38,817 nucleotides of DNA from JADJNW01 sp964523725 (GTDB lineage: Bacteria; Bacteroidota; Bacteroidia; Chitinophagales; Saprospiraceae). The notes beneath the pieces are model-generated. The model ran no database searches, was not told where the DNA came from, and saw nothing but the letters and a program-made list of their open reading frames with translations. Within the stretch, counting starts at the first letter, position 1, and each line of letters starts with the position of its first letter. The translations under genes were made by a program, and so were the position numbers. The stretch lies in assembly GCA_964523725.1 (NCBI GenBank), contig CAZGAU010000033.1, forward strand, positions 1 to 38,817, given 5' to 3'. Below are positions 8,395-17,349 of this stretch, one piece after another.

Positions 8395-11295
8395 ATGAGT
8401 AAAACGACTGTTTTTGATCAATTTTCCGACCGCCATATTGGTCCGAATGAAGCTGAAACGCAGGAAATGTTGAACAGCATCGGCGTAGCTTCGCTCGACC
8501 AACTGATAGATGAAACCGTACCGGCCCCCATTCGCATGCAGGGCGAGCTGAACCTCCCTGAAGCGATGACTGAGTACGACTATCTCCGCGAAATCCGCCA
8601 GATCGGCACGATGAACAAGGTTTACAAATCCTACATCGGCTTGGGCTACTACGGCACCATCACGCCCTCGGTAATTTTGCGCAACATCTTCCAGAATCCG
8701 GGCTGGTACACGCAATATACGCCTTATCAGGCTGAAATCGCGCAGGGACGCCTCGAAGCTTTATTGAATTTCCAGACCATGGTGAGCGACCTGACCGGAC
8801 TGCCCATTGCCAATGCTTCCTTGCTGGATGAAGGCACAGCTGCCGCCGAAGCCATGCACATGTTTTTTGGTATCAAAAATGCCCGAGTACGCAAGGACGA
8901 AGACGAAGCGGATGAGTTTTTTGTTGATGAAAACGTGTTCCCGCAAACGATAGATATTCTGAAAACCCGCGCCAAATTCAGTGGTATTAACATAATCATT
9001 GGCAACTGGCAAAATTTCGAGCCGGGCGACAAAACCTGCGGCGTACTCTTGCAATATCCCAATAAACAAGGCGCCGTTGAGGACTATCGCGCATTCACTG
9101 AAAAGTGCAAAGCAAAAGAAGTGTATGTAACCGTGGCTGCCGATATTTTAAGCCTGGCTTTGCTCACGCCTCCGGGCGAATGGGGCGCCGATGCGGTGGT
9201 TGGCAATTCCCAGCGTTTTGGCGTACCAATGGGCTACGGCGGACCGCACGCAGCTTTCTTTGCCACCAAAGATGATTACAAGCGCCAGATTCCGGGCCGT
9301 ATCATCGGTGTTTCGGTGGATGCCCAGGAAAATCAGGCATTGCGTATGGCTTTGCAAACACGCGAGCAGCACATTCGCCGCGAGAAAGCGACTTCCAATA
9401 TTTGTACCGCCCAGGCTTTGCTGGCCATTATGGCAGGCATGTACGGCGTGTATCATGGTTCAAAAGGTATCAAAGCCATCGCTGAACGCGTGCATACGCT
9501 GACTCAAATGCTGAATGCCAATTTGCAAAAGCTGGAATACGAACAGCTAAACGAGTCTTATTTTGATACCCTGTGCATCAAGGTAAATGAAGCCGTGCAG
9601 GATCACGTTCGCAAGCTGGCGCTGGGACATCAGATGAACTTTTTCTATAGCAAAAATGCGATTCAGATCAGCATTGACGAAACAACCAGCCTGAAGGATA
9701 TCGAGACGATCGTCCGGATTTTTTCAGCTGCCAATGGTACAGAAAACAACTTTGATGCAACCGAGCCGGGTTCTCACCAAATTTCGGAAAAACTGATCCG
9801 CAGCAGCGAGTTTTTGACGCATCCCGTTTTCAATAGCTATCATACCGAGAGTAAGATGATGCGCTATATCAAGCGCCTGGAAAACCGCGATTTATCGCTC
9901 ATGCACTCCATGATTCCGTTGGGCTCCTGCACGATGAAGTTGAATGCTGCTTCCGAGCTGCTTCCAGTAAGTTGGGACGCTTTCGCCAATATCCACCCGT
10001 TTGTGCCGATCGATCAGGCGCAGGGTTACGCCAAGATTTTTGAAGAATTGGAAGCTTATCTGAGTGAAATCACCGGTTTTGCGGCCTGTTCATTGCAACC
10101 CAACTCCGGGGCTCAAGGTGAATACGCAGGTTTGCTGACGATCCGCGCTTACCATGAAGCTAATGGTGAAAACCATCGCAACATTGCTCTTATTCCGTCC
10201 TCGGCACACGGAACCAATCCGGCCAGTGCTGTTATGGCTGGTTTACAGGTAGTTGTAGTTGAATGCGATGATGAAGGCAACATCGATGTAGAGGATTTGA
10301 AGGTAAAAGTAGAGAAGCACAGTGCCAATCTTGCTGCGCTGATGATCACGTATCCTTCCACGCATGGGGTGTTTGAAACCGGTATCAAGCAAATTTGCGA
10401 ATTGATCCATAACCATGGCGGTAAAGTATATATGGATGGTGCCAATATGAATGCACAGGTTGGTCTTACCAGCCCGGGTATCATTGGTGCGGATGTGTGC
10501 CACCTGAATTTGCACAAAACCTTCGCGATCCCGCACGGCGGCGGTGGCCCCGGCATGGGACCAATTTGTGTAAACGAAAGCCTGAAGCCATTCCTGCCCA
10601 AGCATCCACTGGTAGAAACCGGTGGTAATCAGGGCATTAATGCGGTATCGGCAGCGCCCTGGGGCAGTGCAAGCATCCTGTTGATTTCTTACGGTTATAT
10701 CAAAATGTTGGGTAAGCAGGGCGTTACCAATGCTACAAAGTTTGCCATTTTGAATGCAAATTATATCAAATCGCGTTTGGAAAAAGCGTATAAAATTTTG
10801 TACGTAGGTGCAAAAGGGCACTCTGCGCATGAATTGATCGTGGATTTGCGTCCGTTCAAATCACTGGTCAGTGCTGAAGATGTTGCCAAACGTCTGATGG
10901 ATTACGGATTCCATGCGCCCACCTTGTCGTTTCCGGTGGCTGGTACTATTATGATCGAGCCGACCGAGAGCGAAGCCATAGACGAGTTGGATCGATTCTG
11001 CGATGCTTTGCTGCAAATCCGCAAGGAAATCGATGAAATCGCAAGTGGTGTTGCCGATGCAGAAAATAATGTTTTGCACAATGCGCCGCACACAGTGCAG
11101 TTAGTCACTTCTGACGATTGGAACCTGCCCTACTCTCGTGAAAAAGCAGCTTATCCGCTGCCTTATTTGCGCGAAGGATTCAAATTCTGGCCGGCCGTGG
11201 CACGCGTCAACAATGCTTTTGGTGACCGCAACCTTGTGTGCACCTGCCCGCCGATGGATTCGTACAGGGAATTGGAAGAGACCGAAAAAGTGTGA
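8395..11295 (+). CDS. gcvP: Glycine dehydrogenase (aminomethyl-transferring), P protein
   Basis: The P protein of the glycine cleavage system decarboxylates glycine with pyridoxal phosphate and passes the aminomethyl group to the lipoyl arm of GcvH. This is the fused full-length form (966 residues): an N-terminal half with the conserved opening FSDRHIGPN and a C-terminal half carrying the PLP lysine K708 in LNLHKTFAIPHGGGGPG. The ATG at 8395 is chosen over that at 8344 because the protein then begins a few residues before DRHIG as in relatives, and because a promoter overlaps the earlier ATG. gcvH and gcvT are not adjacent. A strong terminator follows 44 bases after the stop. Confidence 0.97.
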   Translation: MSKTTVFDQFSDRHIGPNEAETQEMLNSIGVASLDQLIDETVPAPIRMQGELNLPEAMTEYDYLREIRQIGTMNKVYKSYIGLGYYGTITPSVILRNIFQNPGWYTQYTPYQAEIAQGRLEALLNFQTMVSDLTGLPIANASLLDEGTAAAEAMHMFFGIKNARVRKDEDEADEFFVDENVFPQTIDILKTRAKFSGINIIIGNWQNFEPGDKTCGVLLQYPNKQGAVEDYRAFTEKCKAKEVYVTVAADILSLALLTPPGEWGADAVVGNSQRFGVPMGYGGPHAAFFATKDDYKRQIPGRIIGVSVDAQENQALRMALQTREQHIRREKATSNICTAQALLAIMAGMYGVYHGSKGIKAIAERVHTLTQMLNANLQKLEYEQLNESYFDTLCIKVNEAVQDHVRKLALGHQMNFFYSKNAIQISIDETTSLKDIETIVRIFSAANGTENNFDATEPGSHQISEKLIRSSEFLTHPVFNSYHTESKMMRYIKRLENRDLSLMHSMIPLGSCTMKLNAASELLPVSWDAFANIHPFVPIDQAQGYAKIFEELEAYLSEITGFAACSLQPNSGAQGEYAGLLTIRAYHEANGENHRNIALIPSSAHGTNPASAVMAGLQVVVVECDDEGNIDVEDLKVKVEKHSANLAALMITYPSTHGVFETGIKQICELIHNHGGKVYMDGANMNAQVGLTSPGIIGADVCHLNLHKTFAIPHGGGGPGMGPICVNESLKPFLPKHPLVETGGNQGINAVSAAPWGSASILLISYGYIKMLGKQGVTNATKFAILNANYIKSRLEKAYKILYVGAKGHSAHELIVDLRPFKSLVSAEDVAKRLMDYGFHAPTLSFPVAGTIMIEPTESEAIDELDRFCDALLQIRKEIDEIASGVADAENNVLHNAPHTVQLVTSDDWNLPYSREKAAYPLPYLREGFKFWPAVARVNNAFGDRNLVCTCPPMDSYRELEETEKV

Positions 11296-11338
11296 TAGTA
11301 ATGCTGAAGATATTCGCTATATGACAATATACAAATCC

Positions 11339-11369
11339 GCCTGGAGTCAGGTGACTCCAGGCTTTTTTT
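11339..11369 (+). terminator. Rho-independent terminator of gcvP
   Basis: A perfect 11-bp inverted repeat (11339-11349 with 11352-11362) is followed by seven T. Confidence 0.93.
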
Positions 11370-11625
11370 CTCATTCCCAAATTGCAGTGTTCCTTCATTT
11401 CATACCTTTAACCTTTATTTCAGCAAACCGATCAGTCGTTTTCCGAAAAAATTTTTAGATTTTTACTTTTTGGCAGATTTGAATAAGTTTTTGTCATAAA
11501 TGAATAATTACCTGCATATAAAATGCCCTACCTTGTCAACAATTTTTTCAGATAAAAACTGGAAGAATTCTTTATAAAAAAACCCATATTGCCATGCGTT
11601 GTAAACGTGAGGAAATTGCCTTCAT

Positions 11626-11664
11626 GTTTTCGTTGAAATCCAGTCATCTCATTGCAACGAAAAC
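11626..11664. repeat. Perfect 10-bp inverted repeat upstream of susC
   Basis: GTTTTCGTTG (11626-11635) and CAACGAAAAC (11655-11664) are separated by 19 bases. The two-turn centre-to-centre spacing suits either a dimeric regulator or an RNA hairpin. Confidence 0.6.
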
Positions 11665-11668
11665 CTTT

Positions 11669-11683
11669 ATCCTTTCAAAGGAT
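11669..11683. repeat. Perfect 7-1-7 palindrome upstream of susC
   Basis: ATCCTTT, C, AAAGGAT, directly after the 10-bp inverted repeat and about 195 bases before the susC start. Confidence 0.55.
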
Positions 11684-11877
11684 ATTAATATACTTGCTCG
11701 TTTCTGCCATCAATATGGATAAAGATTATTACACAATTACTTCCCTAACCGGCATATATATATATTATTTATAACCTGAATGCCAAGACCAATCACGAAC
11801 CAAATTAAATTTTACTAAGCTTATTTTTTTGAAACTGTTAACTAAACTATTAATAACTAACTAAACTATTGGAATGT

Positions 11878-14800
11878 ATGAATCTAAAATCTTACCAAAT
11901 GCCTAAGTGCATTGTGGTCTTAATGCTACTCTTATTCGTAGCATCGAGCGCCATGATGGCACAGGAACGGCGGGTGACGGGTACGGTTCGCGATGCGGTT
12001 GGACCTTTCCCTGGCGTCAATGTTCTTGTCAAAGGCACCACAAAGGGTACCGCTACAGACGTAAATGGAGAGTTTGAACTCATGCTGAGTCCATCGGAAA
12101 ATGTACTCGTTCTCTCAGCAACTGGTTACAGTACATTAGAGATTACAGTAGGTGATAAGACCAACCTGGAAATTGTAATGGAAGAAGACCAAGTAGCATT
12201 AGATGAGATTGTTGTGACCGGTTATTCGGTGGGTACCAAACGACAAACTACCGGCGCTGTATCTACTGTAAAAGCTCGTGATTTAACAGCAGTGCCATCC
12301 GGTAACGTAGAACAACAGCTACAGGGACGTGTTCCTGGGGTTACCGTTATCACGAACGGACAGCCGGGTACGGCCAGCCAGGTACGGGTACGGGGATTTG
12401 GCGCCTTTGGCGGCAATCAGCCCTTGTATGTTGTGGATGGTGTACCTGTTGACAACACAGAGTTTCTGGCTCCGGATGACATTGAATCCACAACAGTTTT
12501 AAAGGATGCTGCCGCAGCTTCTATTTATGGAGCCAGAGCCGCTAGTGGTGTGATTGTTTATACCACTAAAAAAGGCAAAAAAGGTGCACGGGGTTTAAGT
12601 GTCAATTACGATGCAGTCGTTGGTTTCACTACTCCGGGCGAAGCTGCAGCAATTCTGAGTCCGCAAGAACAAGCAGACTGGACCTGGAATGCCATTCGCA
12701 ATACGGCCACTCAAAACAACACGACTCCGGTCTTTAACCACCCGCAGTATGGTACCGGTACTTCTCCGGTTGTTCCCGATTACATTCTTGTGGGGAATCG
12801 TACAGGGGTAGTTGGTAGCATTGACCTGGCAGCTGAAAGAGCCAAGTACAATATCAATCCGGAAGCCGGGCCAATTTATCAGGTGATGAGAGCCAACAAG
12901 GCAGGAACTGACTGGTACGATGCAATTACTCGTAATGCGCCGCTAACTCGTCATAGCCTGGGTTTCTCTGGTGCAGGTGAGAAAGCTCGTTATTACGCCA
13001 GCTTTAGCTTGCAGGATCAGGCTGGTATTCTCATTCACCAGAACTTCAAGCGCTACACGTTCCGTATCAACTCTGAGTTCGATCTGGGTAAGCGCGTTCG
13101 CATCGGTCAAAACATTCAAGGAACTTATCGCCAGGTATTGCTATTGCTGGGTGGCGGTGGCGGATTGGCTTCTGCTACGGATGAAAACCCGATCAACTAT
13201 GCATACCGTATGCCATCCATTATTCCTGTTTATGATGAATTTGGCGGCTATGCAGGTACCAGAGCTTCTGGTTTTAACAACCCACCCAACCCGGTAGCAA
13301 ACCTTGACGGACAAAGAGACAACAATGGTTTTGCCGGTCTTGGTTTTGGTAACGTTTACGCTGAAGTAGATATCATCGACGGTTTAACCCTGCGGAGCAG
13401 TATTGGCGGTGGTTACACCAGTTTCAGAGGTGTAGGTTATACGCGTGTTTCCTACGAAAACTCTGAAAACAACTCCGCTTTTGGCTACAACGAAAGCTAC
13501 GGCAGTTTCTTCAACTGGGTGTTCACCAATACGGTGAATTATAAAAAGAAATTTGGCGTGCACGGTGTAGATGTACTTGGAGGTATCGAAGCACTGAATA
13601 CAGGTTCAGGACGTACCATTAACGGTTCCGGTTTGAATCCGTTCTCTAGAGATATCGATTACATTACCTTGAGCACTGTTCAAAACAGACAGGTAAATAG
13701 TAACCTTTTCAGTGGTGTGAACTTCTACTCGCTTTTTGGTCGGGTGAACTATTCTTTCAATGAGAAGTATTATCTGACCGGGGTTGTCCGTCGTGATGGA
13801 GCATCTCGTTTTGGTGCCAACAACCGCTACGGTGTATTCCCTGCATTCTCAGCAGCATGGCGCGTGACCGCTGAAGACTTTATGCGAGGTATTGACTTCA
13901 TTGATGACCTGAAGATCCGTGGTGGCTGGGGTGAAATGGGTAACTCCAACAACGTCGCTCCGGACAACCAGTTTAGCTTGTACGCTGCTGCTTTGGGGCA
14001 AGCTTCTTATGATATCACAGGTAGCAATACTTCTGCTGCCGAAGGTTTCTACAGAAGCCGAATCGGTAACCCGGATGCAAGATGGGAAACCAGTACTACC
14101 ACCAATATAGGTATGGATGCAACACTCTTCAATGGAAAACTCGACATCATACTGGATGTATGGAAAAAAACCACCGAAGACCTCTTGTTCCAGGTGCCGG
14201 TACCACAAGTGGTAGGGAACTCTGCCGCAGCTCCTTCCGTGAATATTGCAACCATGGAAAACAAAGGTATCGACATCCAAATCATCAATAGAGGTAAGAT
14301 TACTTCCGATTTAGGATATGAACTAAATGTAACCGGCGGTTTCTTGAATAATGAGATTACCTTCTTGGCACCTAATATCGACTTTTTCGATGGTCCAGGC
14401 GGTACGTATCGCCTTGGCGCCAATCCTGTGCGCAACCAGGTGGGACAGTCTATTTCTGCTTTCTTTGGCTATCAGGTAGTGGGGCTTTTCCAGAACGCAG
14501 GTGAGGTATCCTCTGCTCCTGCCCAGGATGGTGCTGCACCAGGTCGCTTCCGCTTTGCGGACTTGAACGGCCGCGACGACAGCGGCGAGCTGACCGGCAG
14601 ACCTGACGGGAAAATCGATGAAGCGGATCGTACCTTCATCGGAAGCCCGGTGCCTAAGTTTGTAGGCGGTTTAAACCTGAGGTTGACTTATCGAAACTTT
14701 GATCTGGAAACTTATGTCTATACTTCTCTTGGCAATAAAATCTTCAACCTGACCAGATGGTGGACGGATTTCTATCCTTCTTTCACCGGTTCGGCAAAAG

Positions 14801-15156
14801 GTGCACGCGTAAAAGATTCCTGGTCGCCCAGCAATCCTAATACGGATATTCCGATCTTTGAAGATGCGTCCAACTTCAGTACCAATACTCAACCCAGCTC
14901 TTACTATGTAGAGGATGGTTCCTATCTGAGAATGCAAAACCTTACTTTGGGCTACAACCTGCCTATAAACATTCTGGATAAAATCAACTTCAACAGATTA
15001 CGGGTATTCGTTTCTACCAATAACGTATTCACACTCACCAAGTATTCCGGACTTGATCCTGGAGTAGGCGGTGCAGTAGATACCAACTTTGGTATTGATC
15101 AGGGTAACTACCCGGTGACCAGAAGTTTCATTTTCGGTGTAAATGTTGGATTTTAA
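11878..15156 (+). CDS. SusC/RagA family TonB-dependent outer-membrane transporter
   Basis: A 22-stranded TonB-dependent barrel that imports a substrate delivered by its SusD partner. After the signal peptide (MPKCIVVLMLLLFVASSAMMAQ) comes a carboxypeptidase-regulatory-like domain (about residues 31-108), the TonB-box-like DEIVVTGYS near 109, a plug domain (about 115-225) and the barrel ending in the aromatic C-terminal strand SFIFGVNVGF. At 1092 residues the length is typical. ATG at 11878 is preferred to the in-frame TTG three codons earlier. There is no STN domain, so direct anti-sigma signalling is not expected. susD follows 47 bases later. Substrate cannot be deduced. Confidence 0.95.
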   Translation: MNLKSYQMPKCIVVLMLLLFVASSAMMAQERRVTGTVRDAVGPFPGVNVLVKGTTKGTATDVNGEFELMLSPSENVLVLSATGYSTLEITVGDKTNLEIVMEEDQVALDEIVVTGYSVGTKRQTTGAVSTVKARDLTAVPSGNVEQQLQGRVPGVTVITNGQPGTASQVRVRGFGAFGGNQPLYVVDGVPVDNTEFLAPDDIESTTVLKDAAAASIYGARAASGVIVYTTKKGKKGARGLSVNYDAVVGFTTPGEAAAILSPQEQADWTWNAIRNTATQNNTTPVFNHPQYGTGTSPVVPDYILVGNRTGVVGSIDLAAERAKYNINPEAGPIYQVMRANKAGTDWYDAITRNAPLTRHSLGFSGAGEKARYYASFSLQDQAGILIHQNFKRYTFRINSEFDLGKRVRIGQNIQGTYRQVLLLLGGGGGLASATDENPINYAYRMPSIIPVYDEFGGYAGTRASGFNNPPNPVANLDGQRDNNGFAGLGFGNVYAEVDIIDGLTLRSSIGGGYTSFRGVGYTRVSYENSENNSAFGYNESYGSFFNWVFTNTVNYKKKFGVHGVDVLGGIEALNTGSGRTINGSGLNPFSRDIDYITLSTVQNRQVNSNLFSGVNFYSLFGRVNYSFNEKYYLTGVVRRDGASRFGANNRYGVFPAFSAAWRVTAEDFMRGIDFIDDLKIRGGWGEMGNSNNVAPDNQFSLYAAALGQASYDITGSNTSAAEGFYRSRIGNPDARWETSTTTNIGMDATLFNGKLDIILDVWKKTTEDLLFQVPVPQVVGNSAAAPSVNIATMENKGIDIQIINRGKITSDLGYELNVTGGFLNNEITFLAPNIDFFDGPGGTYRLGANPVRNQVGQSISAFFGYQVVGLFQNAGEVSSAPAQDGAAPGRFRFADLNGRDDSGELTGRPDGKIDEADRTFIGSPVPKFVGGLNLRLTYRNFDLETYVYTSLGNKIFNLTRWWTDFYPSFTGSAKGARVKDSWSPSNPNTDIPIFEDASNFSTNTQPSSYYVEDGSYLRMQNLTLGYNLPINILDKINFNRLRVFVSTNNVFTLTKYSGLDPGVGGAVDTNFGIDQGNYPVTRSFIFGVNVGF

Positions 15157-15179
15157 ATCATTTATATTTTTGATTTAAA
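15152..15179 (+). repeat. Intercistronic hairpin between susC and susD
   Basis: TTTAAATCA (15152-15160) and TGATTTAAA (15171-15179) form a perfect 9-bp AT-rich stem with a 10-base loop that includes the susC stop codon. No T-tract follows. It may affect mRNA processing or the ratio of the two proteins. Confidence 0.5.
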
Positions 15180-15203
15180 TCTGATTTATAAAATTTTTAA
15201 AAC

Positions 15204-16943
15204 ATGAAAAGAATATCAAAATTTAAAGTAATAATGGCGAGTTTGCTCCTGGCGCTGATGTTTATTCTCGCCTGCCAGGACGACTTTCTGGAAGTAGCTC
15301 CGACCGGGCAGCTTGCCAACGAACAGTTGAAATCTAAAAATGGTATCGAAGGTCTATTGATTGGATCTTATGCTATGCTCCGCGGACGGGGTGGTTTCTA
15401 CGATGGTTCTTCCAACTGGGTAGGCGGTAGTATCCTGGGCGGCGAAGCCAATAAAGGTACCGATGCCGGTGACCAGGCCGTGATCAACCCAATCCAGCGT
15501 TTTGAAACACTGACTACCAGTGGTGGTCCGGTGACAGATAAATGGGCGGTGGACTACGAAGGTATCAGTAGAGCAAATGCGGTACTGAGACTACTCGCAG
15601 ACGCCGGCCCTGATGTGACCGACGCTGACAAAAGGAGGATTTCTGCGGAAGCACGTTTCCTGAGAGGTCACTATTATTTTGATCTGAAAAAGATTTATAA
15701 TAATGTGCCTTTTGTAGATGAGACGGTGGACTATGGTTCGGGCATTGACAAAGTGACCAATACAGTGGATATCTGGCCTAAAATCGAAGCAGATTTTGAA
15801 TACGCTTTCAACAACCTGCCGGAAACGCAAAGCGCCGTGGGCAGAGCTAACAAATGGGCGGCCGGAGCCTATCTGGCGAAAACTTACTTGTATCAGAAAA
15901 AGTATGCACAGGCAAAATCCTTGTTCGATCAGGTAATTGCCAATGGCCAAACTTCTGGTGGCAAGAAATATGGACTGGTGCCTAATTATGCAAACATTTT
16001 CAATCCGGCGAATGACAACCACGAAGAAACGGTATTTGCCGTTCAAAACTCTGTCAATACAGGTACCATCAACAACGCCAACGCTGAACATGTACTGAAC
16101 TTCCCTTACAACGGCGGTCCTGCGGGGTGCTGTGGTTTCTTCCAGCCAAGTTTTGAGTTGGTCAACTCTTTCCGTACCAATGCAAATGGCTTGCCACTAG
16201 TAGATGGTTCTTACAATGCCGCAGCTAATGCAGTAAAAAATGATCAGGGCATCCTCACAAGTGAAGCTTTCACCCCGGATGCAGGGAATTTGGATCCGCG
16301 CCTCGATCACTCAGCGGGGCGTCGTGGCATTCCCTATCTTGATTGGGGACCGCACCCTGGTTTCGACTGGATTCGTGACCAAAGCTACGCCGGGCCATAC
16401 GCTCCCAAGAAATATGTTTTCTCCAAAGCGCAGCAGGACGCTTACACAGATGGTAGCTCCTGGACGAGAGGTTATACCGCTATCAATTACATCATCATTC
16501 GTTACGCAGATGTATTGTTGATGGCAGCCGAAGCAGAAGTGGAAGCAGGTAGTCTCGAGAAAGCCCGCGAATACGTGAATCTGGTACGTGCAAGGGCAGC
16601 AAATCCGGCTACTTGGGTCAAAAATTCCTCGGGCGCCAATGCGGCTAATTACGTCATTGGTTTGTATAATACCCCTTGGACGGATAAAGCAGCAGCCAAT
16701 GCCGCCATCCGCTTTGAGCGTAAACTGGAATTATCCGGTGAAGGTCATCGTTTCTATGATCTGGTACGTTGGGGTATCGCGGCGCAGGTAATCAATGCTT
16801 ACCTTGCCCACGACGGTGCAAAATTGCCGGTAGCCCTGGGCGGTGCCACATTTACAGCCAATAAACACGAGTACTTCCCGATTCCGCAGTTACAGATTGA
16901 CTTGCAGGGTACAGATGTTTTGAAACAGAATCCTGGCTACTAA
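15204..16943 (+). CDS. SusD/RagB family outer-membrane lipoprotein
   Basis: Surface substrate-binding lid of the SusCD complex. The lipobox ILAC puts the lipidated cysteine at C24, followed by Q-D-D, an acidic stretch of the kind that exports lipoproteins to the Bacteroidota cell surface. The SusD-like N-terminal region (about 60-240, TPR-like helices) and the RagB/SusD C-terminal region (about 300-579) with the typical IRFERKLELSGEGHRFYDLV segment are present. Length 579 is normal. It is the second gene of the susCD operon, closed by a long inverted repeat. Confidence 0.95.
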   Translation: MKRISKFKVIMASLLLALMFILACQDDFLEVAPTGQLANEQLKSKNGIEGLLIGSYAMLRGRGGFYDGSSNWVGGSILGGEANKGTDAGDQAVINPIQRFETLTTSGGPVTDKWAVDYEGISRANAVLRLLADAGPDVTDADKRRISAEARFLRGHYYFDLKKIYNNVPFVDETVDYGSGIDKVTNTVDIWPKIEADFEYAFNNLPETQSAVGRANKWAAGAYLAKTYLYQKKYAQAKSLFDQVIANGQTSGGKKYGLVPNYANIFNPANDNHEETVFAVQNSVNTGTINNANAEHVLNFPYNGGPAGCCGFFQPSFELVNSFRTNANGLPLVDGSYNAAANAVKNDQGILTSEAFTPDAGNLDPRLDHSAGRRGIPYLDWGPHPGFDWIRDQSYAGPYAPKKYVFSKAQQDAYTDGSSWTRGYTAINYIIIRYADVLLMAAEAEVEAGSLEKAREYVNLVRARAANPATWVKNSSGANAANYVIGLYNTPWTDKAAANAAIRFERKLELSGEGHRFYDLVRWGIAAQVINAYLAHDGAKLPVALGGATFTANKHEYFPIPQLQIDLQGTDVLKQNPGY

Positions 16944-16963
16944 TGCCATTATAAAAATTCATG

Positions 16964-17000
16964 GGAGCATAGCAATCGACTTATGATTTTGCTATGCTCC
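16964..17000 (+). terminator. 12-bp inverted repeat ending the susCD operon
   Basis: GGAGCATAGCAA (16964-16975) pairs perfectly with TTGCTATGCTCC (16989-17000) across 13 bases, 18 bases after the susD stop. The following sequence is TCATCCTTAA rather than a clean T-tract, so it may be a weak terminator or an mRNA-stabilising 3' hairpin. Confidence 0.65.
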
Positions 17001-17349
17001 TCATCCTTAACCACTTAAGCAATAAGACCAAATTTCATACATTCATTATTTTTGATCATTCAGGGGTAGATGAAAACTTTTTTAGCACATCAAACTAAGG
17101 AGCTTTATAATACCAACCCGGTATTTGCTGGCTACATGGAGCCCTATCCAATTAAAGTTGTGTATTTCCAGTTAAAAAATTTTCGTTTACCCTTTTTTAG
17201 TTGATTTTGCTGAAAAAAAAGGAAATCGACAAATATTCGTGCGCAAAAAAAGATTCTATCCAAATTATTTTTTTAATTTCATCCCCTAACTCGAAGCAAT
17301 TAGATGAGCTTTAGAGCGTAATTTTTTCAGGAAGTAATGTCATGAAACG
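17001..17349. other. Spacer between susD and the FG-GAP gene
   Basis: About 350 AT-rich bases. It holds a small palindrome (AATACC 17109-17114 with GGTATT 17120-17125) and one doubtful 44-codon frame at 17070-17204. No promoter matching TAnnTTTG was found before the next gene. Confidence 0.5.
17070..17204 (+). CDS. Doubtful 44-residue small ORF
   Basis: ATG at 17070 follows AGGGG by a few bases, which is unusual here because most genes in the window lack a Shine-Dalgarno site. The predicted peptide begins MKTFLAHQTKELY and has no membrane segment or motif I recognise. It lies within the susD to FG-GAP spacer. It may well be chance. Confidence 0.2.
   Translation: MKTFLAHQTKELYNTNPVFAGYMEPYPIKVVYFQLKNFRLPFFS

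Larger units (their letters stand above)
11370..11877. promoter_or_regulatory. Leader and probable control region of the susCD operon
   Basis: About 500 AT-rich bases without a gene. It holds two neighbouring perfect inverted repeats (11626-11664 and 11669-11683) and a 13-bp direct repeat just before the start codon (11839-11851 and 11858-11870). TACTTTTTGG near 11466 is one base off a -7 element; no exact promoter could be assigned. Confidence 0.5.
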
